Assembly (NCBI RefSeq): GCF_029945885.1
Contig: NZ_JAQSDK010000001.1
Location: 25,236 to 89,235, forward strand
DNA: 64,000 nt
Source of the DNA: Brevundimonas sp.
Lineage (GTDB): Bacteria; Pseudomonadota; Alphaproteobacteria; Caulobacterales; Caulobacteraceae
Direction of reading: 5' to 3'
A program made the translations under genes and the position numbers. Positions 51,572 to 62,665 of the stretch are shown here, piece after piece. Within the stretch, counting starts at the first letter, position 1; the number at the start of each line of letters is the position of its first letter. Below the pieces are notes generated by a model, which was given only the letters and a program-made list of their open reading frames with translations, was not told where the DNA came from and made no database searches.

Positions 51572-51722
51572 GTCGTCATCCTACGGCGAGGCGTAGCCGA
51601 GACCGGAGGACCCAGCGGCGCGCGAGAGCGCGACCCTGTCGCGAACAGCCTGGCTGAACAGATCACCTTCGGTGCCGCTGGGTCCTCCGGTCGCGGCGCT
51701 GAAGCGCCGAAGGATGACGACG
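51572..51722. repeat. Palindromic intergenic element, copy 2
   Basis: This copy shares the ends GTCGTCATCC and GGATGACGAC and the inner arms GGAGGACCCAGCGGCGCG and GCCGCTGGGTCCTCC with the element at 50059-50215. The central part differs in length and sequence. Compensating changes keep the inner arm paired (GGGGG/CCCCC in copy 1, GGAGG/CCTCC here). It ends 11 bp before the stop of the NatB-type permease gene. Confidence 0.85.
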
Positions 51723-51733
51723 ACGAAGAGGTC

Positions 51734-53158
51734 CTACCGCCCGCCCTTCACCGCCCCGACGAAGCTCTTCCAGCTCAGCTTGATGTCCGACAGGGCTCCG
51801 GCACGGAAGGCGCGACCGGCGACCCAGACCATGAACAGGGCAGTGACGAACATACCCGCCATGGTGCCGACGATCTCGATCATCGGCGGGGCGCTGTGCA
51901 TCCGGGCCAGCATCAGGAAGGGGGTGAAGAATGGCACCCAGGACAGGATCTGGACCACCGGGGCATTGGGCGTCTGCAGGGCCATCTGCATGACCAGGAT
52001 CGGCACCACCAGGATCATCATGATCGGCCCCATCAGGGTCTGGGCGTCGCGCGGCGTCTCACAGAAGGCCCCGATGGCGGCGAACAGCACCGCATACATC
52101 AGATAACCGCCGACCATATAGGCCGCGAAATAGCCCAGCATCCCGCCGTGTAGCAGCACCTGACCGATGTCGCCCGCCCGGTCCGGGGCGAAGGATATCA
52201 GGCTGACGGCGCCGATCCCGCCCCAGGCGGCCATCACCGTCAGCGTCAGCAGGGCCACGCCCAGCACCTTGCCGGTCAGGATCTCCGTCGCCGAGGCCGA
52301 GGACAGCAGGACCTCGAGGATCCGGTTCGACTTCTCCTCCATCACGCTGTTCAGCAGGATCGAGGCTCCGGTGATGATCAGCGACCACAGGATGAAGCCC
52401 GAGGCCAGACCGATGAAGGCCGGGGCGCGGTCCCGGAACGACAGCTCGCCGCCACTGATCGATTTGGGCGAAAAGGCCATCACCTCGGGCTCGAACCGCT
52501 CGGTCTCGGCCACCACGGCGGGGTCGATGCCGGCGGCCTCGAACACCTGGCGGCTGTTGGCCGTGCGCAAAGAACGTCGCACAAAGCTCTCGACCGTGCT
52601 GTTGGTCGTGCCGGCCGTCCACACCCGGGCAGCGGGGCGGCCATCGACACGGGTCAGGAAGACGACCGCATCCAGCCGGTCGGCCTTGGGAGTCTCATCC
52701 CCCAGATAGCGTTTCACGACCGCATCCTGATCGGACCCCGGCGCGGCCGCGGCCATGTCGGCGGGGGCGTCGACCAGGCGAATACGCGATCGCCCCAGGG
52801 CCGCCACGGCGCTGGAACTCGCGCTGTTCAGCATGGGACTGGCCGCCGCGGTCTCCGCTCCGGCCTCTGGACCAGTCGGGACCATGGCCTGGGCGGCCTG
52901 GGTAGCCTCCTCGGCCTGGGCCGAACGTCGATCGATATCGGCCTGCAGCGCCTCGCGCACCGCCAACGCCAGGCCGGTCGCCGCCGGCCCCTCCTCGATC
53001 AGCACCACTTCATTGACCGGCTCGGACGACTTGATCAGCAGCGGAATGCCGCCGCCCAGGACGGCGAACAGCGGAAAGGCCAGCAGCGACAGCCAGAAGC
53101 CGACCGTGCGGGCATAGGCACCGTATTCGCGGCGCGCGATCAACAGGATACGTTTCAT
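51734..53158 (-). CDS. ABC-2 permease (NatB-like)
   Basis: The 474-residue permease has an N-terminal helix (YARTVGFWLSLLAFPLFAVL), a long periplasmic loop (residues 40-240), and five C-terminal helices with FMVWVAGRAFRAGALSDIKL at the end. LNSVMEEKSNRILEVLLSSA is the diagnostic motif of NatB-type ABC-2 permeases, linked to sodium or drug efflux. It overlaps the ATPase gene by four bases. The Ala-rich loop is longer than in Bacillus NatB. Confidence 0.88.
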   Translation of the reverse strand: MKRILLIARREYGAYARTVGFWLSLLAFPLFAVLGGGIPLLIKSSEPVNEVVLIEEGPAATGLALAVREALQADIDRRSAQAEEATQAAQAMVPTGPEAGAETAAASPMLNSASSSAVAALGRSRIRLVDAPADMAAAAPGSDQDAVVKRYLGDETPKADRLDAVVFLTRVDGRPAARVWTAGTTNSTVESFVRRSLRTANSRQVFEAAGIDPAVVAETERFEPEVMAFSPKSISGGELSFRDRAPAFIGLASGFILWSLIITGASILLNSVMEEKSNRILEVLLSSASATEILTGKVLGVALLTLTVMAAWGGIGAVSLISFAPDRAGDIGQVLLHGGMLGYFAAYMVGGYLMYAVLFAAIGAFCETPRDAQTLMGPIMMILVVPILVMQMALQTPNAPVVQILSWVPFFTPFLMLARMHSAPPMIEIVGTMAGMFVTALFMVWVAGRAFRAGALSDIKLSWKSFVGAVKGGR

Positions 53159-54117
53159 CGAACGACCTCCGCCTGGGCGGCCTTCACCGACTGGTCCTGG
53201 TCGGGATGGTCCCCGGTCAGGTCGATAAAGGCGTCATGCAGGCTGGGCTCACGCAGTTCGAACCGCCGCACGTCCAGACCGCCGAGGAAGGCCGCCTTCA
53301 GCGCCTCCTGCCCCTGGCCGCCCGGCGACAGCTGGGCCTTCAGCACCCGCACCCCGTCCAGATCCGAAACCGTATCGACATGGGCCACGCCCGGCAGGGC
53401 GGCGGCCTGCTCCGGGGCGATCTTCCCCTCCAGTTCCAGGAACCGGCGCGAGGTCGCCCGCGCCTCGGTCACCGTGCCCTCGAAGGCCTTCTGACCCCGG
53501 GCCATCAGTACGACCTTGTCGCACAGCCGTTCGGCGTGCTGCATCACATGGGTCGAGAACAGGACGGTGGCCCCGTTGGCGGCCAGATCGCGGATAATGC
53601 TCTCCAGCCCCTGCTGGTTGACCGGATCGAGGCCCGAGAAGGGCTCGTCCAGGATCACGAACTCGGGGCGATGCACCACGGCGGCGATCAGCTGAACCTT
53701 CTGGGACATGCCCTTGGACAGCTCCTTCATCTTCTTGCGCTTGGACTCGCCCAGCCCCTGGGCGTCCAGCATCTCGCGGGCGCGACGGCGACCCTCGCTG
53801 GCCGGCAGCCCCTTCAGCGAGCCGAAGAAGGCGATAGCCTCGACCGGCGTCATCTTCTTGTAGAGACCGCGCTCCTCCGGCAGGAACCCGATCCGGTCGC
53901 GCACCTTGCGGCCGTCGTTCGAGCCGAGGATGTCGATCCGTCCGGCACTGGCCGACTGCAGGCCCAGGATCATGCGGATGGTCGAGGTCTTGCCCGCGCC
54001 ATTGGGGCCCAGGAAGCCGCAGATCGTGCCCTTCTCGACCTGGAAGCTGAGATCGCGCACGGCCTGGAAATCGCCGTATCGCTTGCTCAGTCCGTCGAGT
54101 GTCAGTGCCGCCGTCAT
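53155..54117 (-). CDS. ABC transporter ATP-binding protein (NatA-like)
   Basis: The 320-residue ATPase has Walker A GPNGAGKTS near residue 38, signature SKGMSQKVQLIAAVVHRPEF, and Walker B VILDEPFSGLDPVNQQGLE. This signature with GMSQK is typical of NatA-like exporters, in which the last part of the protein interacts with the permease. A C-terminal domain of about 100 residues is present. The cognate permease follows in an ATGA overlap. Confidence 0.9.
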   Translation of the reverse strand: MTAALTLDGLSKRYGDFQAVRDLSFQVEKGTICGFLGPNGAGKTSTIRMILGLQSASAGRIDILGSNDGRKVRDRIGFLPEERGLYKKMTPVEAIAFFGSLKGLPASEGRRRAREMLDAQGLGESKRKKMKELSKGMSQKVQLIAAVVHRPEFVILDEPFSGLDPVNQQGLESIIRDLAANGATVLFSTHVMQHAERLCDKVVLMARGQKAFEGTVTEARATSRRFLELEGKIAPEQAAALPGVAHVDTVSDLDGVRVLKAQLSPGGQGQEALKAAFLGGLDVRRFELREPSLHDAFIDLTGDHPDQDQSVKAAQAEVVR

Positions 54118-54305
54118 GTCGCCTCCCGGATCGTGACGGCCAACCTAGCAAGCCCGGCGCCGGTCTCGCTACCTGAAAGGGACCCACAACGTATGATTGA
54201 TCAGCTCGCGCCCCACCCCGCTCCTGCGGGGTGAGACCCCGGGGAGCGACGATCTTCGGGTCTCAGGGACCGATCCAGCGCTGCCGGGATATCCCCGCCG
54301 GGAGA

Positions 54306-54938
54306 TCAGGCCTTGCCGGACTTGACCACCACGTCGAACGACCGTCCAACGACGCGCGACGGATCGACGATCCGGCCGTTGCGTTCGATCTGAAAATGCA
54401 GATGCGGACCGGTCGAATAGCCGGTCGAGCCGACCAGGCCGATGCGCTGACCCGACTCGACCGTCATACCCGAGGCCACATCGATCCGGCTCAGATGGCC
54501 ATAGAGACTGGTCATGCCGTTCGGGTGGCTGACCTCGATGAAATTGCCAAAGCCGCCGGCGTCATAGCCGGTGCGCAGCACCCGGCCCTCGGCGCTCACC
54601 TGCACGCGGGTCCCCTTGGGCGCGGCGATATCGACCCCCTTGTGGGCCCGGGCCCGCGCCTCTCCGGCCAGTTTGCGCAGACCGTAGGGCGAGTTGACGC
54701 CATAGCCGCGCACCGGGGCGCTGAACAGCAGTTGACGGGTTACCGGCCCGGCAGGCTCGGCCACGGCGCGCAGCGGCGGGCGGGCCGGGGTCTCGGCGGA
54801 CACGGCGGCGGCCTCGGTCGCCTGCACCGACACGCCCACCGGGGCGGCGGCCATGGCCAGGACAGCCATACCGGCCAGGATGGCGGTCTGGCCGGTATGA
54901 ATCAGAATCGACCGTGCGGTCGGCAACAGGCTTCGCAT
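54306..54938 (-). CDS. M23 family metallopeptidase
   Basis: The 210-residue protein has a signal-like N-terminus (AILAGMAVLAMAAAPVGVSV). The LytM domain is complete: His99 and Asp103 (HKGVD), His148 (LYGHLS) and His179/His181 (PHLHF). It is a peptidoglycan endopeptidase of the lysostaphin type, or a regulator of amidases. No coiled-coil domain of the EnvC kind is present. The gene is monocistronic, with 187 bp to the next gene downstream. Confidence 0.9.
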   Translation of the reverse strand: MRSLLPTARSILIHTGQTAILAGMAVLAMAAAPVGVSVQATEAAAVSAETPARPPLRAVAEPAGPVTRQLLFSAPVRGYGVNSPYGLRKLAGEARARAHKGVDIAAPKGTRVQVSAEGRVLRTGYDAGGFGNFIEVSHPNGMTSLYGHLSRIDVASGMTVESGQRIGLVGSTGYSTGPHLHFQIERNGRIVDPSRVVGRSFDVVVKSGKA

Positions 54939-55157
54939 GGAGGCGACGTCTCCGGCTTCGGCTCAGGGAGCGGGATGGGACGTCGTCGGGTCCGCCTGCG
55001 GCGCACCGGGGCGAACGACGCCGGTAAGGCCGCCGTTCTAAGACTCCATGGGGCGACTTTGGGGCGTCGCCAGCGTCAGGTCGTCGCAGGGGTGGAACAA
55101 GCGAAGGGCGCGCCACCCTGCGGTGACGCGCCCCCCGGTCTGATGGTTCAGTCTGCT

Positions 55158-56978
55158 CTAGAGCGGCAGGCTGAAGGTCAGGGCCCCGCTGTGGCTGTCG
55201 GCCTTGTCGCCGAACCGCCCGCGATAGCCGGCCGAAACCTTGACCGGACCCATGTGGGTTTCCAGCCCGGCCGAGGCCAGGAAGGAGCCGCCGAACGGAT
55301 CGTCAAACTCCCGGTCCAGGATCTGGGCCGGATTGCCGGCGATCCCGACCCGGACCGGGTCGAAGCTCTCCGACAGACCATCGCGATAGCCGCCCTCGAC
55401 GTAGAAGGACATGCCCTCACCGCCACCTTCGGCCCGCAGCGAGATCTCGCCACTGACGCCCTGCAGGACGCGGTCCTGATAGGCATATTCGGCGGCCGCG
55501 CCGGTCTCGTTATAGCCGTTGACCGTGGTCTTGACCCAGGTCACTCCCACGCGCGGCGAGATGGCGATACCGCCCATGTCGTACCAGATGCCGGTCTGCA
55601 CGCGTGCGCCCAGGCTGCCGCCGTCGGTCTCGCCCGTATGGACGATCGGCGCCAGTGAGGTGAGCCGCTCGATATTGTCGAACTTCTCGATCGCCGCGCC
55701 GGCGCTGGCGTTGGCGAACATATTGCCCGACCGCCAGCCGGCATAGGCATCAAAGCCGTAGCTGCGCTGGTCGAAGGACATCGCCCCGGCCTTGACGTCC
55801 GTGGTGCGGAACGATCCGGCCAGGCCGACGCGCCAGTTCGCGCTGGACACATGATCGATGGCCACGCGTCCGCCCCAGCCGTCAGCATCGGTCTCGGCGA
55901 CGGAGCCGCGGGCGTCGGTCTTCACGCTGTCGGTCAGAACCCCGAACATCAGCCGGGTCCCGGCCTCCCAGGGCGCGTGACCCGAGACGGCCTCGCTCGA
56001 CAGGTCCAGCATGTCCTCGCGCTGGCGGAAGGCGGTCTCGCCCTGCACCGTCGACTGGGCACCGATGTCGCCATAATAGAGATAGTCGTTCGACAGGGCC
56101 GCCAGCAGACGATGCCCTGCCGCCGTCGGGTGCACCGTATCCCAGTAGAAATACGAATCCGGCGAGGCGCAGACCGTCAACCCGTTGAAGCAGGTGTCCT
56201 GCACATTGGTCAGGCCGAAGGCTCCCGGATCGGCGGTGATCACACTGCCGACCTTGAACAGGTCCATCATGATGATGTTGGTGTTCGGATTGGCCGCGGC
56301 CGTGGTCATCAGACCGGTCAGAAGCGCCCCGTTGAACGTCGATGCGCCGTAGTCGGCCAGCGCCGCCGCCGGCAGGCCGGGTCCCTGGTTGAACTGCGGC
56401 GTCACGCTCAGCCGGGGCAGATTGGAGACCAGGATGGTCCCCGCGCCGGCCGCGGCCACACTGTTGGTGATGAAGGTGATGTCGGTCGCCGCGCTGATCG
56501 CCATCGCGCCCAGGGTACCGGTCGGATTGACGGCGACCGCTGCGACAGGAACGCCCTGCAGCAGGTTGTTGGCCCCGCCCAGGATGCTGACCAGATCATT
56601 GGACCCGAAGGTGCCGCCGCCGCCCGTATAGGCCAGCAGCTGGTTGCGCATCCCCGGCGGGAAGGCCGAACTGTCCGAACGTGCGCCGCCGTAGGCATAG
56701 TTGATGCTGCCGGTCACCGGGGCACCGAGGGCCGACCGGCCGGCGTTGAAGCCCAGCAGTTCGGTGAAGACCGGCCCGTTCGAAAATCGACCCAGGTAAT
56801 AGGGGGGCGAGGTCGGCGTCGTATTGCCGGTGGCGGCATACAGGTTGCCGTTGTCGCTCAGGCTGTCGCCAAACACGACCAGTCGGCCATAGCTCTGGGC
56901 ACTGGCGGCACCGGCCACCGCACAGGCGGCCGCGACCGTAAGAGCTGCGAGCGCAGCGCTACTCAGGAAACGAGACAT
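55158..56978 (-). CDS. GDSL-lipase autotransporter (EstA-like)
   Basis: From ATG 56978, behind GGAGG, the protein has 606 residues with a signal peptide ending near AGAASAQ. The SGNH hydrolase domain has GDSLSDNGN with Ser39, LGGANNLL (block III) and WDTVHPTAAGH with the catalytic Asp and His. Residues about 345-606 form an autotransporter beta-barrel (FDAYAGWRSGNMFANASAGA; GVSGEISLRAEGGGEGMSFY). The enzyme would be displayed on the cell surface with esterase activity. It ends in Leu rather than the usual aromatic residue. Confidence 0.9.
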   Translation of the reverse strand: MSRFLSSAALAALTVAAACAVAGAASAQSYGRLVVFGDSLSDNGNLYAATGNTTPTSPPYYLGRFSNGPVFTELLGFNAGRSALGAPVTGSINYAYGGARSDSSAFPPGMRNQLLAYTGGGGTFGSNDLVSILGGANNLLQGVPVAAVAVNPTGTLGAMAISAATDITFITNSVAAAGAGTILVSNLPRLSVTPQFNQGPGLPAAALADYGASTFNGALLTGLMTTAAANPNTNIIMMDLFKVGSVITADPGAFGLTNVQDTCFNGLTVCASPDSYFYWDTVHPTAAGHRLLAALSNDYLYYGDIGAQSTVQGETAFRQREDMLDLSSEAVSGHAPWEAGTRLMFGVLTDSVKTDARGSVAETDADGWGGRVAIDHVSSANWRVGLAGSFRTTDVKAGAMSFDQRSYGFDAYAGWRSGNMFANASAGAAIEKFDNIERLTSLAPIVHTGETDGGSLGARVQTGIWYDMGGIAISPRVGVTWVKTTVNGYNETGAAAEYAYQDRVLQGVSGEISLRAEGGGEGMSFYVEGGYRDGLSESFDPVRVGIAGNPAQILDREFDDPFGGSFLASAGLETHMGPVKVSAGYRGRFGDKADSHSGALTFSLPL

Positions 56979-57068
56979 CAGAAAACCTCCCTCAACCGTC
57001 GATACGCGGTCGTTGGAGCCCACTCTGCGCTGCTTTCAGCCTCGCGCAAGATGCCGCGACGGAAGCTT

Positions 57069-58961
<1,893 letters not shown>

Positions 58962-59007
58962 GCCCCAACCTGACTCACCTTCGCACTTGCAGCAATGGCC
59001 TATGCGG

Positions 59008-60417
59008 TCAGTAGCGGGTCGAACTGCGTGTCGGGGCGTTGGCGCGGCGGGATTCCAGCGCCACGGCCCCGATGGCGGCGGCGATCGTGGCGATGGCCAG
59101 CAGGGCCCCGCCCTCCCGGGCATGGCTGCGGGCGTAGCCGCCCGCCTTGTCGGCATAGCGCCGCGCCGTCTTGCCGGTTCGCTTGAGTGATTTGCGCGAG
59201 CTGCGTTGTGCGTCGCGATACCAGCGGCCGGCCTTGTCCCGGGTATCCTCACCCAGATCGCCGGCGCGTTCGCCCGCCTCGTCGAGACCCTGCCGGATGT
59301 TGCGGGCAAGGTCATCGAACTGATCCCGCAGCGCGCCGGTGTCGAGCCAGCCGCGCGGATCGATCCGGCCGCGCAGGGTCTCGAACCGGGTCGGTCCCGA
59401 GCGCTGGTTCAGCAGCAGGGTGGCGAGTCCGACCCCTGCCAGCACCGCCACGACGGCCGTCGTGATGCCGGGATGTTTGCGGACTTCGGCCAGGACACTG
59501 AATTGTCGAACCATTGGATAGTGAACCTTTTCCTCGAGGCCGTCATCGGCGGACTCATGGAGCCCGTCCTCATACGGCTGATAGGCGGAACCGCGGTCCC
59601 GCATGAGACTGGGAGCGAACCGGGCGAACAGAGGTTCCGCCAGACCCGGCACGGCCGAGTAGAACGCGGCTATGAGTCGCCCGCCCCCACCGACGGTGAT
59701 CTCGCGAACCGGATGGGTGGCGCAGTACAGGATGGTGTCGGCCACGACATGGGTCGCATAGACCGGCTGGGGATTGTGGACCGCCTGTCCGGTCAGGTTC
59801 CGGGCGTGGCGCGAATAGGGGGTGTCGATCGCGGCCGGCTTGACCAGGCTGACGATCACCGGGGTCTGCTCGCGCATCAGCTCCATCCGGAAGGCGTTGG
59901 TGAACCCCTTCACCGCATGTTTTGACGCCGAATAGACGCCCTGGACCGGCATCGGCGCATCGGACAGGATCGACCCGACATTGATGATGACCCCGCCGCC
60001 CGGTCGGGTCCGAAGATGGTCCGCCGCCACCATCGAACCGTTGACCACGCCCCAGTAGTTGGTCTCGAACAGGCGCCGCTGATCCTCGAGAGTCGTCTCG
60101 CGGATCGGGCCGAAGATCGACACCCCGGCATTGTTGACCCAGGTGTCGAACCCGCCGAACAGCCGCCGGCATTTGTCGGCCGCCGCCGACAGGGCGTCGA
60201 AATCCGCCACATCCGCCACGGCATAGGCACATCGCGCGCCCTCGGCCTGCAGCGACTCGCACAGGGCCTTCAGATCCGCCTCGCTGCGCGCAACCAGAAA
60301 CACACAGGCTCCCGCCTTCGCCGCCCGGCGCGCCGTGGCCAGACCCAGGCCGGATGTGGCTCCGGTGATCACCACGGCCTGCTGATCAAGCGGCTTGAGG
60401 GTCGGCTTCGCGGACAT
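59008..60417 (-). CDS. SDR family oxidoreductase with C-terminal membrane segments
   Basis: The 469-residue protein has a classical short-chain dehydrogenase fold: TGATSGLG (18-25), NNAG at 95-98, and catalytic Ser149, Tyr162 and Lys166. The substrate is unknown. Residues 300-469 form an extension with one membrane helix (about 318-335), an Arg/Asp-rich low-complexity stretch resembling DUF883/CsbD-like stress proteins, and a last hydrophobic segment (ALLAIATIAAAIGAVAL). Such tails are not part of the usual 250-residue SDR. It is divergent from hslO. Confidence 0.88.
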   Translation of the reverse strand: MSAKPTLKPLDQQAVVITGATSGLGLATARRAAKAGACVFLVARSEADLKALCESLQAEGARCAYAVADVADFDALSAAADKCRRLFGGFDTWVNNAGVSIFGPIRETTLEDQRRLFETNYWGVVNGSMVAADHLRTRPGGGVIINVGSILSDAPMPVQGVYSASKHAVKGFTNAFRMELMREQTPVIVSLVKPAAIDTPYSRHARNLTGQAVHNPQPVYATHVVADTILYCATHPVREITVGGGGRLIAAFYSAVPGLAEPLFARFAPSLMRDRGSAYQPYEDGLHESADDGLEEKVHYPMVRQFSVLAEVRKHPGITTAVVAVLAGVGLATLLLNQRSGPTRFETLRGRIDPRGWLDTGALRDQFDDLARNIRQGLDEAGERAGDLGEDTRDKAGRWYRDAQRSSRKSLKRTGKTARRYADKAGGYARSHAREGGALLAIATIAAAIGAVALESRRANAPTRSSTRY

Positions 60418-60550
60418 GATCTGGCCTCGACGGGTTCGGCCGGAGCGGGACGACCCCGGCGGCCCTCCACCGTATCATGTCCCCCTTACTATCGGCGAGA
60501 CGGGTGCCTATCTTGCATCGCTTCCCCCACGCCGCCTGCGAGGACCCTCC

Positions 60551-61495
60551 GTGACCGATCACGCGCCCGATTCGACTCCAGTCGACGACATCGCCGCCGC
60601 CTTCCAGATCGAAGGCTGGCCGGTGCGTGGTCGGCTGGTGCGCCTGGGCGAGACCGTCGACACCATCCTGTCCGCCCATATCTATCCGGAGCCCGTCGCG
60701 GCCCTGTTGGGCGAGGCCTGCGCCCTGGCCGCCCTCGTCGGTTCCAGCCTGAAATTCGAGGGCCGGCTGATCGTCCAGGCCCAGGGCGACGGTCCGGTGC
60801 GTTTCGTCGTCGCCGACTATGACACCGACGGCACCATGCGCGGCTTCTGCCGCTTTGATCCGGACGCGGTCGCCGCCGCCTCGACCGGCTTCTCCCGCCC
60901 GGGGGCCCAGGCCCTGCTGGGCAAGGGCCTGTTCGTGATGACTCTGGATCGCGGCCCCGATTTCGAACGCACCCAGGGCATCACCCCGATCGAGGGCGAA
61001 AGCCTGTCGCTGTGCGCCGAACACTATTTCCAGCAGTCCGAACAGGTTCCGACCCGGGTCAAGCTCGCCGTCGGTGCCGTCACCGACGCCACCGGAACCC
61101 ACTGGCGCGCGGGCGGGGCCATGATCCAGATCATCGCCGCCGACGACGCCCGCGGCTCGACCGAGGAGGTCTGGGACCGCTCCCGGGCCCTGTTCCAGAC
61201 CCTGGCCGACGACGAACTCCTCGACCCCACGGTCACGCCTGAAATCCTGCTGTTCCGCCTGTTCCACGAGGACGGCGTCCGGCTCGAGGACGCCCGCCCG
61301 CTGAAGGCCGTCTGTCGCTGTTCGATGGACCGTATCGGTTCGGTCCTGGCCTCCTTCGACCCGACCGAACTGGCCGACATGATCGAGGATGACGGCAAGA
61401 TCCGCGTCACCTGCGAATACTGCTCGACCGTCTATGAGCTGGAGCCGGCAGAGATCGCGGCTGACGGCCCTGCCGCCGACCCCGCGCTCTCCTGA
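60551..61495 (+). CDS. hslO: Hsp33 family redox-regulated chaperone
   Basis: The 314-residue protein starts at GTG 60551. The zinc switch is intact: Cys255 and Cys257 (CRC) and Cys288 and Cys291 (CEYC). Oxidation to disulfides activates the chaperone under oxidative stress. LGEACALAALVGSSLKFEGR and YFQQSEQVPTRVKLAVG are typical of the core domain. The GTG is chosen because the upstream frame overlaps the divergent SDR region and is non-coding in look. Confidence 0.93.
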   Translation: MTDHAPDSTPVDDIAAAFQIEGWPVRGRLVRLGETVDTILSAHIYPEPVAALLGEACALAALVGSSLKFEGRLIVQAQGDGPVRFVVADYDTDGTMRGFCRFDPDAVAAASTGFSRPGAQALLGKGLFVMTLDRGPDFERTQGITPIEGESLSLCAEHYFQQSEQVPTRVKLAVGAVTDATGTHWRAGGAMIQIIAADDARGSTEEVWDRSRALFQTLADDELLDPTVTPEILLFRLFHEDGVRLEDARPLKAVCRCSMDRIGSVLASFDPTELADMIEDDGKIRVTCEYCSTVYELEPAEIAADGPAADPALS

Positions 61496-61542
61496 ACAGA
61501 AGTTCACTTGAGGTTCATGGGGGAGTCCGCCAATGCGATTTC

Positions 61543-62550
61543 ATGATCGCCGCCCTGCTCCTCTCCGCCGCCCTGACAGCCGCTTCGCCCGCCGCCGCGT
61601 CGCCCTGCCGTTTCGTCGGCGAGCCCCGGACCTGGACTGAGCAGGCACTTTCGGCGTGGGACACGCTTGATCACCGGCGACTGAGGATTTCCCGACCCGT
61701 CACCCCGGTCATCACGCTGTTTGATGCCCGCTGCGCCTACACGCTGACACCCGATCCGGACGGTGACATCCAGGCGGGATCACGGCGCTACAGCGCCCTC
61801 GGCGCACCGCATGACGGCCGCATCAGTCTTCCGGACGGGGCGACGGTTCCAGCGCAGAGACTGGCCTTCGCGTCGCCGACGTCGGACGGCGGGATGTTCT
61901 TCATCATGGCCCTGCCGTCGCTGTGGCGGGCAGATCGCACCGAACCGCGCGACGGCGACCGCCTGTCGATGGTCGTGTTTATGCATGAGTTCGCCCATAC
62001 CCAGCAGGCCGCCGGTCTGGGCGCGCGGGTCGACGATCTTCTGGCGCGTGGCCTGCCCGAAGACAGCGACGACGATGTGGTCCAGGACCGCTTTGGTGAC
62101 CGACCCGGCTATCGGCCCGCCTATGAGGTCGAACGGGACCTGTTCTACAGGGCGGCGTCGATCGCGGACGTGAGCGACGTGCGTACTGCCCTGGCCGCGG
62201 CCTTCCGACAGATGGCGGAGCGTCGCGCCCGCTGGTTCACCGGCGGCGACGCCCTGTATGGCGAGGCCGATGATGTCTTCCTGACGCTGGAGGGGACCGG
62301 CAATTGGGCCGCCTGGATGTGGCTGACCGACCCGCAGGGCGGCGGCCTGCTGCCGGACGCCGCCACAGCCTTCGTGCGCGGCGGCGGCGGCCACTGGAGC
62401 CAGGACGAAGGACTGGGTCTGATGCTCGCGCTGGACCGGTTGATGCCGGACTGGCCGGAGCAGGCCTTCGCCTCCCCGGCGGCGACCGGCGACCAGCTGA
62501 TCGCCCGGGCATTGGCCGACCGGACTCCACCGGAACGCATCAGGCCCTGA
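61543..62550 (+). CDS. Putative secreted zinc metalloprotease-like protein
   Basis: I do not recognise a named family for this 335-residue protein. A signal peptide (AALLLSAALTAASPAAA) is present. HEFAH at 148-152 fits a HEXXH zinc site in a helix (LSMVVFMHEFAHTQQAAGLG), and Glu195/Glu197 in AYEVERDLFYRAAS could give the third ligand. The C-terminal half is helical with WAAWMWLTDPQGGGLLPDAA and LIARALADRTPPE. It may be a periplasmic gluzincin-type peptidase. It starts 47 bp after hslO; cotranscription is possible. Confidence 0.6.
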   Translation: MIAALLLSAALTAASPAAASPCRFVGEPRTWTEQALSAWDTLDHRRLRISRPVTPVITLFDARCAYTLTPDPDGDIQAGSRRYSALGAPHDGRISLPDGATVPAQRLAFASPTSDGGMFFIMALPSLWRADRTEPRDGDRLSMVVFMHEFAHTQQAAGLGARVDDLLARGLPEDSDDDVVQDRFGDRPGYRPAYEVERDLFYRAASIADVSDVRTALAAAFRQMAERRARWFTGGDALYGEADDVFLTLEGTGNWAAWMWLTDPQGGGLLPDAATAFVRGGGGHWSQDEGLGLMLALDRLMPDWPEQAFASPAATGDQLIARALADRTPPERIRP

Positions 62551-62665
62551 CCGGCCACCGGCTGACGGCCGTGGCCGGAACGACCTTGTGCAGCCCCGAA
62601 GTCGTCTCGAAACCGTGGCCCGGGAAGGTCCGGCGGCCGGCCAGGTCGACCGTCGTCCCCCCCGC

